Assembly (NCBI GenBank): GCA_030267965.1
Contig: BRYA01000626.1
Coordinates: 1 to 54,201 of the forward strand
Direction: 5' to 3'
DNA: 54,201 nucleotides
Source of the DNA: Triparma columacea
Lineage: Eukaryota > Sar > Bolidophyceae > Parmales > Triparmaceae
Every line of letters starts with the position of its first letter. The first letter of the stretch is position 1. Position numbers and translations under genes: made by a program. Below, one piece after another: positions 11,598 to 21,288 of the stretch. The notes under the pieces are model-generated. The model was not told where the DNA came from, searched no databases, and worked only from the letters and a program-made list of their open reading frames with translations.

Positions 11598-12738
11598 ATG
11601 AAATTCCAGTTGCTACCATTGATATCAGCAACAGACGTAGTGGAGGAGAAAATTGTGAAGCAGCTCGACACAATGGCAAAGGCAGCTCAAAATAAACACC
11701 AATCTAAGGAAATGTTAGAATCTGGGGTAAGGCTATCAACGATATGATTATTGACAATGTCCTCATTAACAATATCATTATAAACAATCACATTATCAAA
11801 CAATTTGACAATCCCACGACACATATCCCAAAACCCTAACCAATCCCCCCCCCTGCCCTCGCAGTTAATCCACACAATCCTCCCCTACCTATACAACCCG
11901 ACCACTCAAATCCCCGCACTCCGTTTCCTCACTGCGTCCTCCTGTGCAACCCCTTTAGTCCGTCCCTTAATCCTCCCTCACCTCGACCACATATGTTCTC
12001 TAATATCCCTCTCCATATCTCTCCTCTCCTCCCCCACCTCACCATCCTCCAATCCCCCCCCTCCCTCAACTCAAGTCCTCCTAACAGTCTCCCTCTCAAC
12101 ACTCAGAAACGCAACCAAGACATCCCAACCAAACTCCCTCCACCTATCCAAACACCCCGACCTCCCCAACCTCCTACACACCGTGATTACCGACCCCACA
12201 ACATACGGTCAGGAGGTGAGAGTTCCCCCCCCCCCCCACAGTTTGGTTTCTTTTCATTGCCCCCTTCCCCCCTCCTCTAACCTTCCATCCCTCCCATCCA
12301 TCACCATAGTCAAAGTTCCGTTCCTGCGGAATCCTCTTAAACATAATAGCCTACTCCCCCCAATTCGCTTCCCTCTTCATATCCCTAGATTCCCTCTTCT
12401 CTTACACCGCCTTCCTAACATTAAGTAAGACTGTGTTAGGTAGAGTACCAGACGGTCGTAAACCTTTACACCCTTCATACGTAATTCTCTTCAAGCTTAT
12501 TTCAACATCCTTATCATCGTCACCTACACGTCCCCCGGACGATGGTAAGGTAGACTCGTGTTCAAGTTCGTTAGAGGAGGTAAAACGTTGGTGTTATGAT
12601 GTTGAAGTTATGTGGGAGAAGGATTTAGGATTCAGACAACAGAGGAGGGTCTTAGTCAAGAAGGGGAAGGGGGGGAGGGAGGGGGAGGTTAGGAAGGGGG
12701 AGGAAGAGGTGAGAGGGGGGGGGGACGATGAAAACTAA
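11598..12738 (+). CDS. Armadillo-like helical protein, unknown function
   Basis: Three exons (11598-11726, 11865-12215, 12310-12738), all joined in phase 0, give 302 aa. Donors are GTAAGG and GTGAGA. The first acceptor follows a CTAAC branch-like motif and a C-run. The product starts MKFQLLPLISATDVVEEK. Leucine-rich helices follow (LIHTILPYLYNPTTQIPALRFLT, VSLSTLRNATKT, GILLNIIAYSPQFASLF) in an armadillo/HEAT-like pattern, and a Lys/Gly/Glu-rich tail ends the protein. No catalytic motif. Three-exon agreement in phase supports the model; the family call rests only on helix pattern. Confidence 0.65.
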
Positions 12739-12959
12739 ACGCCCAACACCTGATACAAGCAAAAACAACTAACATACAAATGAATTAACCGCCAACCCTA
12801 ACCCTACCCCCCCCCCCACCCCCTCCCCCAAGATAACGAGCGGCTTATCAGTACTGGCTCTGCACTAGACCCTCCTCTAAAAAGTCAATTTAGTATGTTT
12901 GTACTCCAAACGAATAACCGTTTTCGTCCTGAGATCTAAACCACTTCCCCCCCCCTTTC

Positions 12960-14054
12960 TCACGCCTTCTCCTCTCTCATTTTCCTAATAGCTTCCCTAA
13001 CCTTAACCTTCGCTTCCTCCAATTCCCTACTCGCTTGACCTCCCCCTTCGTTTCCTGCCCCTAGCATTTCCCTCGCCACCTCATGCGCGAGGCTGGCCTC
13101 CGCTAAAGAATCGTACACACCGATGTAACGGGACTTACCGGAGTAGTACAGCTGGGCCTGCCACTTACCGGAAGGACGCTGGGTTACACCGCGGAGGAGA
13201 GAGACGTTTTGGGTCTGATCAAAATATATAGGGGGAGGGGGGGGAGGGTAAGGGAGGGAGGAGCGACGTGCGGAATTGTGGTTATCATTACGCGTCCTCA
13301 CCTCGGTGTTGCGTGAAAGTAATCGGTGGACGATCGGAGGATTCGGGACGACTCTTCGTTGGCTGATCGCATCTTGGGGACCGGGGGAGACGCGGTAGGT
13401 CGGGGAAGGACGGAGGGAGCGGGTGATGGATGAAGGAGGGTAGGATTGTGACTGATTTGGGGGGGTGGACGAGAGGGTGGTGTGCGCGCGGGGGTCAGAG
13501 TGAAGTGTGCGTGTAGGGAGGGGGAATGGTTGCGCCTGTCGGGGGCTTGAGTGCGAGTTGCGCTCGTGACTCAGATGGTTGTGTGGCAGCAATTTTTGAC
13601 TTTCTGGCGTTAAACTGTTAAACCATCGCATGTGTCTCCGTAATGCACGCTGCATATCATATGGATGGAAATATATATATGGTTGGGATATATCTTCAGT
13701 CGGTACACCCCCCCCCCCTCCCCCCCCACCCCCACCAAACCTCACCCTTTTGTGAGCTCGATACTTCATCTTTTTCTTGCCCCCCCCCCCCTTGTTGACC
13801 TTCTTCGCGTCCCTCCCCCCCCCCCTCCCCTTCTTCACCCTCTCCAGTTTAGTGTCTGTCAAGTTTAAAATGGACGACTGCGGTAGTTTCCGCCTCTCCT
13901 GGTGCGAGAACCCCGCCTCAGCGGAGTGCGAAGAAGAGGACCGCTGCAACCCAGAGGAAGAGGAGAAAGGGGAGGGGGCGGAGAGAAAGTGACCGTCGAA
14001 ACCCTTGCCGTCAGGGGTCTTCACGCCGCTGCGGAGGTTGCCGATCATACTCAT
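12960..14054 (-). CDS. AP2/ERF-domain protein
   Basis: The open frame gives 364 aa with one C-terminal AP2-like domain near residues 283-330: RGVTQRPSGKWQAQLYYSG, then SRYIGVYDSLAEASLAHEVARE. This is the three-stranded sheet plus amphipathic helix that contacts DNA in AP2/ERF factors. The rest is low-complexity Ser/Pro/Gly/Arg sequence, so a nuclear regulator is inferred. Residues ~104-135, including a ten-Gly run, match a GT-AG segment of exactly 96 nt (13650-13745) flanked by good sites. Removing it gives 332 aa in frame, so this is probably a stop-free intron. The helical segment QRALRRHMRWFNSLTPESQ is kept either way. Confidence 0.75.
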   Translation of the reverse strand: MSMIGNLRSGVKTPDGKGFDGHFLSAPSPFSSSSGLQRSSSSHSAEAGFSHQERRKLPQSSILNLTDTKLERVKKGRGGGRDAKKVNKGGGGKKKMKYRAHKRVRFGGGGGGGGGGVPTEDISQPYIYFHPYDMQRALRRHMRWFNSLTPESQKLLPHNHLSHERNSHSSPRQAQPFPLPTRTLHSDPRAHTTLSSTPPNQSQSYPPSSITRSLRPSPTYRVSPGPQDAISQRRVVPNPPIVHRLLSRNTEVRTRNDNHNSARRSSLPYPPPPPPIYFDQTQNVSLLRGVTQRPSGKWQAQLYYSGKSRYIGVYDSLAEASLAHEVAREMLGAGNEGGGQASRELEEAKVKVREAIRKMREEKA

Positions 14055-14192
14055 GTACTAAGGTGGGGAGAGATGGCGGAAGGGGGGTGTTGGAGATGAG
14101 ATGGATGCGGGCGGTTTTGGGGTTCGAGAGAGGGGGAGAATGCACTGGCCTCAGAATGATGTCTTTGGGAGTCGTTTACTATTTACTAGCCT

Positions 14193-15401
14193 TCAATCGA
14201 TCATAGCGCGTGTCACCTAAATGCATGTCTTTTATCACACACGATCATGGCCCCCCCCTTCCCTCCCCCCACCAACCCCCCTCACCACTCACCTCCTTAT
14301 AGTGGTCATACTCCAGCTCTTCCATAACCCCTCCCCCCACCTCCTCTTCTTCTTCCTCCTCCCTCCTCCCAAAGATGCCCATTTTCCAATCCGCTCCCCA
14401 GACCCCTCTCTCAATCGCTCCAATCCCCTGCCCCGCAACCGGCGACGACGGGAAACTCGCCCTTTCCTCTGCCTCCTCCCCCCCCGTCTTCTTAAGCTCT
14501 CCCCGCACGCCGCATATGGGGCTCAAGAACGGCGTTGTTGACGTGCTGGTAGGTCCGATGGGGCTCATAATAGCTGTGGTGGTCGAACTCACGATCGAAC
14601 CTCCTCGACCTCGGACGCCAGAGATGGGGTCGCGCTTTGGGCTACCGACCTCGACGGGGGTACGGGCGGCGGCAGACTCAGAGGTTGTGTAGGACGGGGA
14701 GGTTGAGGCGAAGTACATGGAACGGGGGACTTGGCGGAAGAAGGAGGGACTGTTTATGGACAGGATCTTGTCAAGGTGGACCTGGGGGATTGGGGGTGCG
14801 GGAGTGGGTAGGTTGAGTATTTTGTTGTGGGCATCAGAGCGCAGCAGGAGGTTGGGGCGGACTGGTTGGGGCGGACTGGTTTGGGCGGACTTACCTCGAC
14901 CTTCAATCTCCCCGCCTTCCTCTCCCCCCCTCCCGTCCCTCTCCATCTGTCTCCTCCATACCCCCTCGGCGTCATGTTTCCCTCCACCCCCCCTCCACCC
15001 CCCCCCTGCAACGATTGAGACGGCGTCACGGAGACACCTTTAGCGTCGTTCCCAACTTTTGTTGTCGTTTTCTGACGCCTTTGGTGAGGATAAGCAGATG
15101 TGGAATGAACGTTAGGTAAAACTGGGGCTGTTGTGTGTGGGATAGAAGTGTGGGGGTGAAAGTCCGAGGGCAGGCGAGAGCGTTCAGGGGTAGAGGGAGG
15201 TAAGGAAGTTGTGGAGGAAGTTGCGGAGGTGGTAGAGTGTATGACTGTACTCATGGCTGGCTGGGGTGGGGGAAGAGGAGAGGAAAAAGAGGAGATTGAA
15301 GGGGCGTCATCTGATGAGTCGTTAGAGGAGACTGATGAGATGTTATAGGAGACTGATGAGGTATTAGAGGAGACGGATGAGGCGTTGGTTGAATATTTCA
15401 T
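14193..15401 (-). CDS. Ser-rich low-complexity protein, unknown function
   Basis: Proposed exons 14895-15401, 14781-14293 and 14216-14193, all phase 0, give about 339 aa. Donors are GTAAGT and GTGAGT; acceptors are CCCCCAG and TTTAG. The N-terminus is almost all Ser/Thr/Asn (SSVSSNTSSVSYN), followed by Pro/Ser-rich sequence, an RSMYFASTSPSYTTSESAA block, and an acidic helix with seven Glu ending YDHYKEVTRAMID. No domain recognised. The short last exon is the least certain part; without it the frame runs on to 14245. Intron 1 carries a short repeated CCCCAACCAGTCCG unit. Confidence 0.5.
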
Positions 15402-15986
15402 TGGTTTTGAGTGATCTTTAGAATATGATGGGCGTATATGGGTATATGGGTATACAATTAGGGGAAAAGGGGGCGAATGGGGGTAATGGAAGCGTTAGTG
15501 GTTATGATTTGAGGAGAAACAAAAAGGGGTGGCGGGATTCAAAAAAAGGCATCCATTTCTTCTCCTATCTATCAACAATACGCTGAAGGAATGTATGAGG
15601 AGGCGACGACTTATATTATCATATCATAGAGGGACAAAGGGTCTGGTTTAGGTGCAGAGGGGGATCATTTACTTACACTCTTTTGAACTCCCAAGATTTT
15701 GGAGTTCTGGAAATTGGAAAAAAAGAGGGAACAAATTCTGGAGTCTTGGGAAGGCTGTATTGTAACCTTTAGGTACTTTTTACAACCGACCTAGCTCTTC
15801 ACAATATAAACAACAATACTACTACCTACATCATATCCAAACACATTGTAGTTTTAGCCTAAATTTGGTCCCCAAAAAACTACATCGCCCAAATCCCTAA
15901 CTTTCAATCTCCTCCTCTCCATCGAAACATTCACGCCATATCCTGGCTCAAGCGCTATCAGTACAACCACTTTCATCCTCCCTGAG
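15402..15986. other. Spacer between divergent genes
   Basis: AT-richer sequence with short GGGTATATGGGTATA direct repeats near 15,435. It is the likely promoter region for the Ser-rich gene (-) and the LRR gene (+). No gene seen. Confidence 0.5.
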
Positions 15987-16610
15987 ATGTCCAGCTCAGT
16001 AGTGTACACTGGTGTAGAGAACTTCGAGAACAACGATGAACTCACGGAGGTGACTTTTGCAAAGGGAGTGACGACAATTGGCAATTACGCCTTCTCTAGA
16101 TGCTCCTCCCTCACGGCCATCACAATCCCGGACGGAGTTACGACGATTGGGTATTGCGCCTTCTACGGATGCTCCTCCCTCGCAGCCATCACAATCCCGG
16201 ATGGAGTGACGTCGATTGGCGGTAACGCTTTCACGGAATGCTCCTCCCTCGCAGCCATCAAAATCCCGGACGGAGTGACGACGATTGACAATGGCGCCTT
16301 CTACAGATGCACCGCCCTGACGAGACTCAGTTTATCTCCTACCGTCTTCGTTGGTTTTGGCTGCTTCTCAGGCTGCACTGCCCTTATCTCTGCCGCTGCC
16401 GATCAAAACATGCCTACTGTAGAGGACCTCCTCCATTCTAGGTGGCACCGCATACTTGAACGCGTCACCGTTCTGTCCTGCCTCAAGACACTCTTGGAGG
16501 ACCAAAATAACCCTAACCCTAACGGAGGTGAAGCGCAAACACTTGGGGTAACTGCGGTACGCAAGAGGCTCCCGAAGGTTATGTGGAGAGTTATTCTGGA
16601 ATTTCTGTAA
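15987..16610 (+). CDS. BspA-like leucine-rich repeat (LRR_5) protein
   Basis: Single exon, 207 aa. About five 23-residue repeats of the form IPDGVTTIGxxAFxxCSSLxx occupy residues ~20-135, the treponema/BspA-type LRR consensus. A C-terminal segment (LLHSRWHRILERVTVLSCLKTLLEDQN) ends in a Lys/Arg-rich helix. Adjacent repeats are nearly identical at DNA level, pointing to recent unit duplication. There is no signal peptide or membrane helix, so an intracellular binding role is likely. AACCCTAACCCTAA in the coding sequence near 16,508-16,521 encodes NPNPN and is not an interstitial telomere. Confidence 0.85.
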   Translation: MSSSVVYTGVENFENNDELTEVTFAKGVTTIGNYAFSRCSSLTAITIPDGVTTIGYCAFYGCSSLAAITIPDGVTSIGGNAFTECSSLAAIKIPDGVTTIDNGAFYRCTALTRLSLSPTVFVGFGCFSGCTALISAAADQNMPTVEDLLHSRWHRILERVTVLSCLKTLLEDQNNPNPNGGEAQTLGVTAVRKRLPKVMWRVILEFL

Positions 16611-16712
16611 CTCTAAAGTCACTGTTTAACGGCATGCAGAGGGGTACTTTTTATAATCGTTTCTTTTTGTCAACCCGACAGCCCTTAAATCCCCCTTACC
16701 CCCCCCCTCACC

Positions 16713-18056
16713 TCACCCCCACCTATCATCCTCAACGTTGACCCATACCTCCCCATACCTCCCTCCCATTTTAAAGACCTCATCATACTGTGCGAATCTC
16801 ACCCCCCCCTCCTCTCTTACTCCTACCCCGTCCCTCTTCAATTCCTCAATAAGAATCTGTGTCTCCCTCCTAACAGTTCCCTCCGTAAGTGCATCTCTAA
16901 CCACTCTACAAGCAACTCTCCCCCATCCTCCTTCCTCTCCCTCCCCCCACCTCGCCCCCCACTCCATCCTTTTCTCTCCTCCCCCCCCAACTGTAACTAC
17001 GCTAGGCTTGAATCCTTCCCCCCCACCCCAAGAGTCAGACCACTCTCTCCCGAGCCTCTCGTAAGCCTCGTCGCGACGCGTGTAATCGACGCTGATCACC
17101 TCAAGATCGGGGGGGTAATCACGGACCTCGTAACCGGTTGTGCGCATCAGAGTAACGTACGGTACCTCTCTGTAAAGTGATTTTGAGATGTAAGAAAAGG
17201 GCAAAGCGCAGGGCAAGAAAGAAAGAGAGAGAGAGACAAGACAGTTCGGATCGGGGTGGTTTGACGGGGAGGGTCAGTATGTGTAGATGAATCCAGCCGT
17301 TCTTGAGCTCGCTTCATTCACAACTCGCTTCATTCACAGTACTTCCCTCCCCTGTCTCTCCCCTCCTACCCTCGCCTTCCCTCCTCCCCCTTTTCAACCC
17401 AAAAACTCTCCTACTCACCTACCCCTATACTCATCCCCTCCTTTCATCATCCCTATTAGACACTTAACACCCTCCCCCCTCCCCCTCTCTACGTATTCAC
17501 CTTTAATAAAATTCAAATTATCCCAGAAATCAACCTGACTCTCAAGCCTACCCTCCTTATCCAAATCATAAACGCTAACACCAGTGAAGACTAACCTAGG
17601 TTTCCAAGGTAACGCTTTTACCGTACTCTTAAGTGTCCACCTCGTTGTTACTCCCCCCTTTAAGGTTGCACTGTCGTCCTTAACAGAGTGTAGTATTATA
17701 CTAGAATCCCCAAACAAGAAACCACCAAGTAAACCTCTCCCTGCAATAACGTTGATGTTTTTAACATACCCTTCAACCCCGTTAGCGGTTGATAGGGGGT
17801 CTCTGAATGTGAAGGTAGGGGAGTAGTGTGTTGAGAAGTATGTGGTTTTAAAGAAGGAAGCGTACTCTTTAATCAGGACGGTTTTCAGGGGGGGGGTTAG
17901 GGGGGTCAAGTGAAGGGTGGTAGGGTAGGAAGGTGAGGGATGAGGGGGTAGGAGGAAGGAAGTTGAGTGGGGGAGGAAAATTGAGGAGAGGAGAAGGGGA
18001 ATTATGAGGGTTGTTATGCGATTGAAGGGGCTTTGTGGAAGCGTAGAGGAGGGCAT
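16713..18056 (-). CDS. Plastid-type DUF2358-SOUL heme-binding family protein
   Basis: Two exons (17419-18056 and 16713-17169) with a GTGAGT donor and TTTACAG acceptor in phase 2 encode 364 aa. The chosen Met (18056) opens a hydrophobic signal-like leader, MPSSTLPQ..LLSSIFLPHSTSF; the S-F at its end resembles the plastid-targeting motif of red-lineage algae. Next comes an NTF2-like DUF2358 domain (FFKTTYFSTHYSPTFTFRDPL, GVEGYVKN, LPWKPRLVFTGVSVYDLD, QVDFWDNLNF). The SOUL domain starts at REVPYVTLMRTTGYEVRDYPP and ends with RRETQILIEELKRDG..FAQYDEVF...EVWVNVED. The same order occurs in plant plastid SOUL proteins. The SOUL middle is replaced by Gly/Glu-rich sequence and I see no MTxPV-type motif, so heme binding is uncertain. 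Confidence 0.82.
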
Positions 18057-18434
18057 GGTAGATACGAAGGCGAGTAGTGGGTAGATAAGAACGGTTGAGA
18101 TGGTAGAGGGGATTTTGAGAGAATGAGCTGGCAGACTTTGACGACAGGGCAATATATTTGGAAATTGACGTCAGAAGCGAGATGAAATCAGAGGATATTG
18201 GGTGATAGTTAATACGAGACGGCACAAAAGCTAAAAAGTCGGACAAAAACGGGTCCAAAAGTTCAGTTTTTGAGGACCCACCACTTCCTTGACTTCTCCC
18301 TAATTACACTGTGTATTAGTTGGAGAAATATGAAATTGTTCACCCTCACGCTAATCGCAAAAATAAGCAATTTGATGTACATCGAATTCTGAAGAAATGC
18401 TTATGGCCGCCGCCGCATTACTGTATTGTTTCAT
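18057..18434. other. Spacer ending in conserved ankyrin-MYND 3' flank
   Basis: From about 18,317 onward the sequence matches the block found 3' of the other three ankyrin-MYND genes (GGAGAAATATGAAATTGTTC ... TTGATGTACAT ... GCTTAT..CCGCCGC). The remainder is the 5' flank of the SOUL gene. Confidence 0.6.
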
Positions 18435-19586
18435 TCACTTCTTCTTACCCCTACCCTTCTTGCCCTTCTTGCCATTCCTTCCCGACGCAGCTGCTCCTTC
18501 CGCTACTCCCACATCCGCTACTCCCACATCCGCTTCTCCCGCCACCACTCCCTTCCCTGTCTTGGATCTTTTCTTGACCATTGCCTCGCTCTCCCCCCTT
18601 TCGTTCAGCGGTCCCGTGCATAGCACCCTGTGCTCCCTCCAGTGCTTGAGCTGGCACTCCCTCGAGCAGTAGGCGACGTTGCGACAGGGACACATTAGGA
18701 GCTTATCACGCTCCTTGGCAGTAAGAGCCTCGCAAATGAAGCAGCAGAAGGGACGGCCTTGAAGGTAATGTTTCGTGATGTTGGTGATTGTAGGATCTCG
18801 TATGGAAGGATTGTATGAATTGAATTTGTCTCGAACTACGTCGGAATCGGGCTTTCCGAGATGAAGAAATGTTGTGAACATCTTTATTGCGACATCTCTA
18901 CTAAGGCTAGGATTTCTTCCTTTGCACGCTTGGAGGCAGATATTAAACACAGTATCCACGTCATTTGTGGTTGGAATAGCACCGCGCGTGAGAAACAGCC
19001 TGCATATGTCGTGTTCTCCATAACAGAAAGCACTAGTAAGTGGTGAAATAACATGTCCATCAGGGTAAACCATTATCTTGTTCACATTTGCTCCATGATC
19101 GAGAAGTGCTATGGCCTGATCAATGTGTCCCACATAAACAGCAATAATCAAAAGGTTGGAAAAGTCTTCCTCCAACCCTTCGACTCGTAGGTCCATATTA
19201 GGGTCAAGTCCATGTTCTAAGAGCAATCTCAAGATTGTTGAATTGTCACTATTCTGAATTGATATTTCCGCGGCAATGTACATGGCTTCCTTGTTGTCGA
19301 AGCCGGCCTCTAAGGTAAACTTGACCATCTCAACATTATCGTGACGAGAGGCTCTTGTGAGGACTGAAGCTACCTTCCATCCCTCATCAACATGCTCCCT
19401 ATAAACACCTAACAAAACCTCAGGACCATGTTCCTTGGCATACCCTTTGATGCGATCCCAGTCTTGCTCAACAGCCCAGTTTATGCAGCGCTGTTGACCG
19501 TCTGTCAAATCGTCCCAACTATTTACTGTGACATTTGTGGTCTTTGATGAATTGTGTGACGATTGTACCTCTGATTGTGAATCCAT
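18435..19586 (-). CDS. Ankyrin-MYND protein, copy 1
   Basis: Single exon, 383 aa. The N-terminus (SWDDLTDGQQRCINWAVEQDWDRIKGY) leads into ankyrin-type helices at residues ~75-210: VEMVKFTLEAGFDNKEAM, STILRLLLEHGLDPN, IDQAIALLDHGANVN, HDICRLFLTRGAIPT. A MYND zinc finger follows at ~282-323 (CFIC, CPC, CSREC, H and C ligands), then a basic tail with a doubled ADVGV and Lys/Gly repeats. MYND fingers bind short Pro-rich partners, so an adaptor role is likely. Its first Met aligns with those of the three paralogues. Copies 1 and 2 are adjacent, 1.43 kb apart, in the same orientation. Confidence 0.9.
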   Translation of the reverse strand: MDSQSEVQSSHNSSKTTNVTVNSWDDLTDGQQRCINWAVEQDWDRIKGYAKEHGPEVLLGVYREHVDEGWKVASVLTRASRHDNVEMVKFTLEAGFDNKEAMYIAAEISIQNSDNSTILRLLLEHGLDPNMDLRVEGLEEDFSNLLIIAVYVGHIDQAIALLDHGANVNKIMVYPDGHVISPLTSAFCYGEHDICRLFLTRGAIPTTNDVDTVFNICLQACKGRNPSLSRDVAIKMFTTFLHLGKPDSDVVRDKFNSYNPSIRDPTITNITKHYLQGRPFCCFICEALTAKERDKLLMCPCRNVAYCSRECQLKHWREHRVLCTGPLNERGESEAMVKKRSKTGKGVVAGEADVGVADVGVAEGAAASGRNGKKGKKGRGKKK

Positions 19587-19769
19587 TTTTGAGCGAACCT
19601 ATCCCGAATGTAAGTTTATAGCGGCAAATTCCGATGTGAAAGTGATCAACAAAGCCTTGACAGTACTCCACGCAGGCAGAAAAGTCGTATAGGTGCTAAT
19701 ATTGGAGTCAACCTCTGAGAAAGTTTCTTCTTGGAAGCAAAAGTCGAAATTGAGGGACAAAATTAGAAG

Positions 19770-19877
19770 GAGAAATATGAAATTGTTCATTCTCACGCTA
19801 ATCGCAATTAAAAATAAGCAATTTGATGTACATAGAATTCTGAAAAATTGCTTATAGCCGCCGCATTACTGTTTCGT
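19770..19877. repeat. Conserved 3' flank of ankyrin-MYND copies
   Basis: A ~110-bp block (GGAGAAATATGAAATTGTTC ... AATTGCTTATAGCCGCCGCA) lies directly 3' of each ankyrin-MYND gene, near 18317-18434, here, 50120-50207 and 51548-51658. The duplicated unit therefore includes flanking DNA. It may serve as the 3' UTR or terminator. Confidence 0.75.
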
Positions 19878-21014
19878 TCACTTCTTCTTCTTGCCCTTCT
19901 TGCCCTTCTTGCCATTCCTTCCCGACGCAGCTGCCCCTTCCGCTACTCCCACATCCGCTCCTCCCACCGCCACTCCCTTCCCTGTCTTTGATCTTTTCTT
20001 GACCATGGCCTCACTCTCCCCCCTTTCGTTCAGCGGTCCCGTGCATAGCACCCTGTGCTTCTTCCAGTGCTTGACCTGACAATCCTTCGAGCAGTAGGCG
20101 ACGTTACGACAGGGACACATTAGGAGCTTGTCACGCTCCTTGGCAGTTAGAGCCTCGCAAATGAAGCAGCAGAAGGGACGGCCTTTAAGGTACTGTTTCG
20201 TGATGTTGGCGATTGTAGGATCGCGTCTGGAAGGATGGACTAAATTGAATTTGTCTCGAACTATGTCGGAATCGGGCTTTCCGAGATGAAGAAATGTTGT
20301 GAACATCTTTATTGCGACATCTCTACTAAGCCTATCGTGTTCTCCTTTGCACGCTTGGAGGCACAAAGCCAACACATTATCCACGTCGTTGGTGGTTGGA
20401 ATAGCACCGCGCGTGAGAAACAGCCTGCATATGTCGTGTGCTCCATAATTTACAGTAAAAGTAAGTGGTGAATCAACATGTCCATCAACAGGATGAACCA
20501 TTGTCTTGTTCACATTTGCTCCATGATCGAGAAGTGCTATGGCCTGATCAATGTGTCCCACAGTAGCAGTAGCCATCAAAAGGTTGGAAGAGCTTATCAC
20601 CACCCCTTCGACTCGTGGGTCCATATTAGGGTCAAGTCCATGTTCTAAGAGCAATCTCAAGATTGTTGAATTGTCACTATTCTTCATTGATATCTGTGCG
20701 GCGAAGTACATGGCTCCCTTGTTGTCGAAGCCGGCCTCTAAGGTAAGCTTGACCATCTCAACATTTTGGTGATATGAGGCTTTAGTGAGGACTGAAGCTA
20801 TCTTCAATGTCTCACCAACAAACTCTGTATAAACGCATAACAAAACCTCAGGACCATGTTCCTTGACATACCCCTTGATGTGATCCCAGTCTTGTTGTAT
20901 AGCCCAGTTCAAGCACAACTGCTGACCATCTGTCAAATCGTCAAAACTATATACTGGCACATTTGTGGTCTCTGATGAATTGTGTGCCGACTGTAACTCT
21001 GATCGTGATTCCAT
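19878..21014 (-). CDS. Ankyrin-MYND protein, copy 2
   Basis: Single exon, 378 aa, closely similar to copy 1 over its whole length. It has the same ankyrin helices, with NVEMVKLTLEAGFDNKGAM and VGHIDQAIALLDHGANVNK, and the same MYND cysteines (CFIC..CPC..CSKDC..H..C). The Lys-rich tail carries one ADVGV unit rather than two, so tail length varies by unit number. The start MESRSELQSAHNSSETTN aligns with the others. The upstream 270 bp is probably shared with the divergent eIF3a gene. Confidence 0.9.
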   Translation of the reverse strand: MESRSELQSAHNSSETTNVPVYSFDDLTDGQQLCLNWAIQQDWDHIKGYVKEHGPEVLLCVYTEFVGETLKIASVLTKASYHQNVEMVKLTLEAGFDNKGAMYFAAQISMKNSDNSTILRLLLEHGLDPNMDPRVEGVVISSSNLLMATATVGHIDQAIALLDHGANVNKTMVHPVDGHVDSPLTFTVNYGAHDICRLFLTRGAIPTTNDVDNVLALCLQACKGEHDRLSRDVAIKMFTTFLHLGKPDSDIVRDKFNLVHPSRRDPTIANITKQYLKGRPFCCFICEALTAKERDKLLMCPCRNVAYCSKDCQVKHWKKHRVLCTGPLNERGESEAMVKKRSKTGKGVAVGGADVGVAEGAAASGRNGKKGKKGKKKK

Positions 21015-21288
21015 TTTTGAGCAGTTAGCGAACCTACCCCAAGCGTAAGTTTATAGCGGGAAATTACGATGTGAAACTTATCAACGAAGCCTTTCAAGCT
21101 ACTCCACTTAGGCAGAAGTGTTGTGCACCAACGAGAAAGTTTCTTCTTGGAATCTTGGAACTTGGAAGCTGGTGTCCCTCTCCTTCTCCTCCCTCCTCCC
21201 TCCTCCTCCATGCTCTGTGGGCCATACAATTGGATTCTATTCTCCTCAGTCTCCTAACATATAAATACGATATATCAATATGGTTAAT

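Noticed and set aside
12790..12810. AACCCTAACCCTA followed by a C-run
   Set aside because: Too short for a telomere remnant; matches the branch-site plus C-run composition common in this genome's introns and spacers.
16505..16525. Telomere-like AACCCTAACCCTAA inside the LRR gene
   Set aside because: In frame in coding sequence (NPNPN), only two units; not an interstitial telomere.
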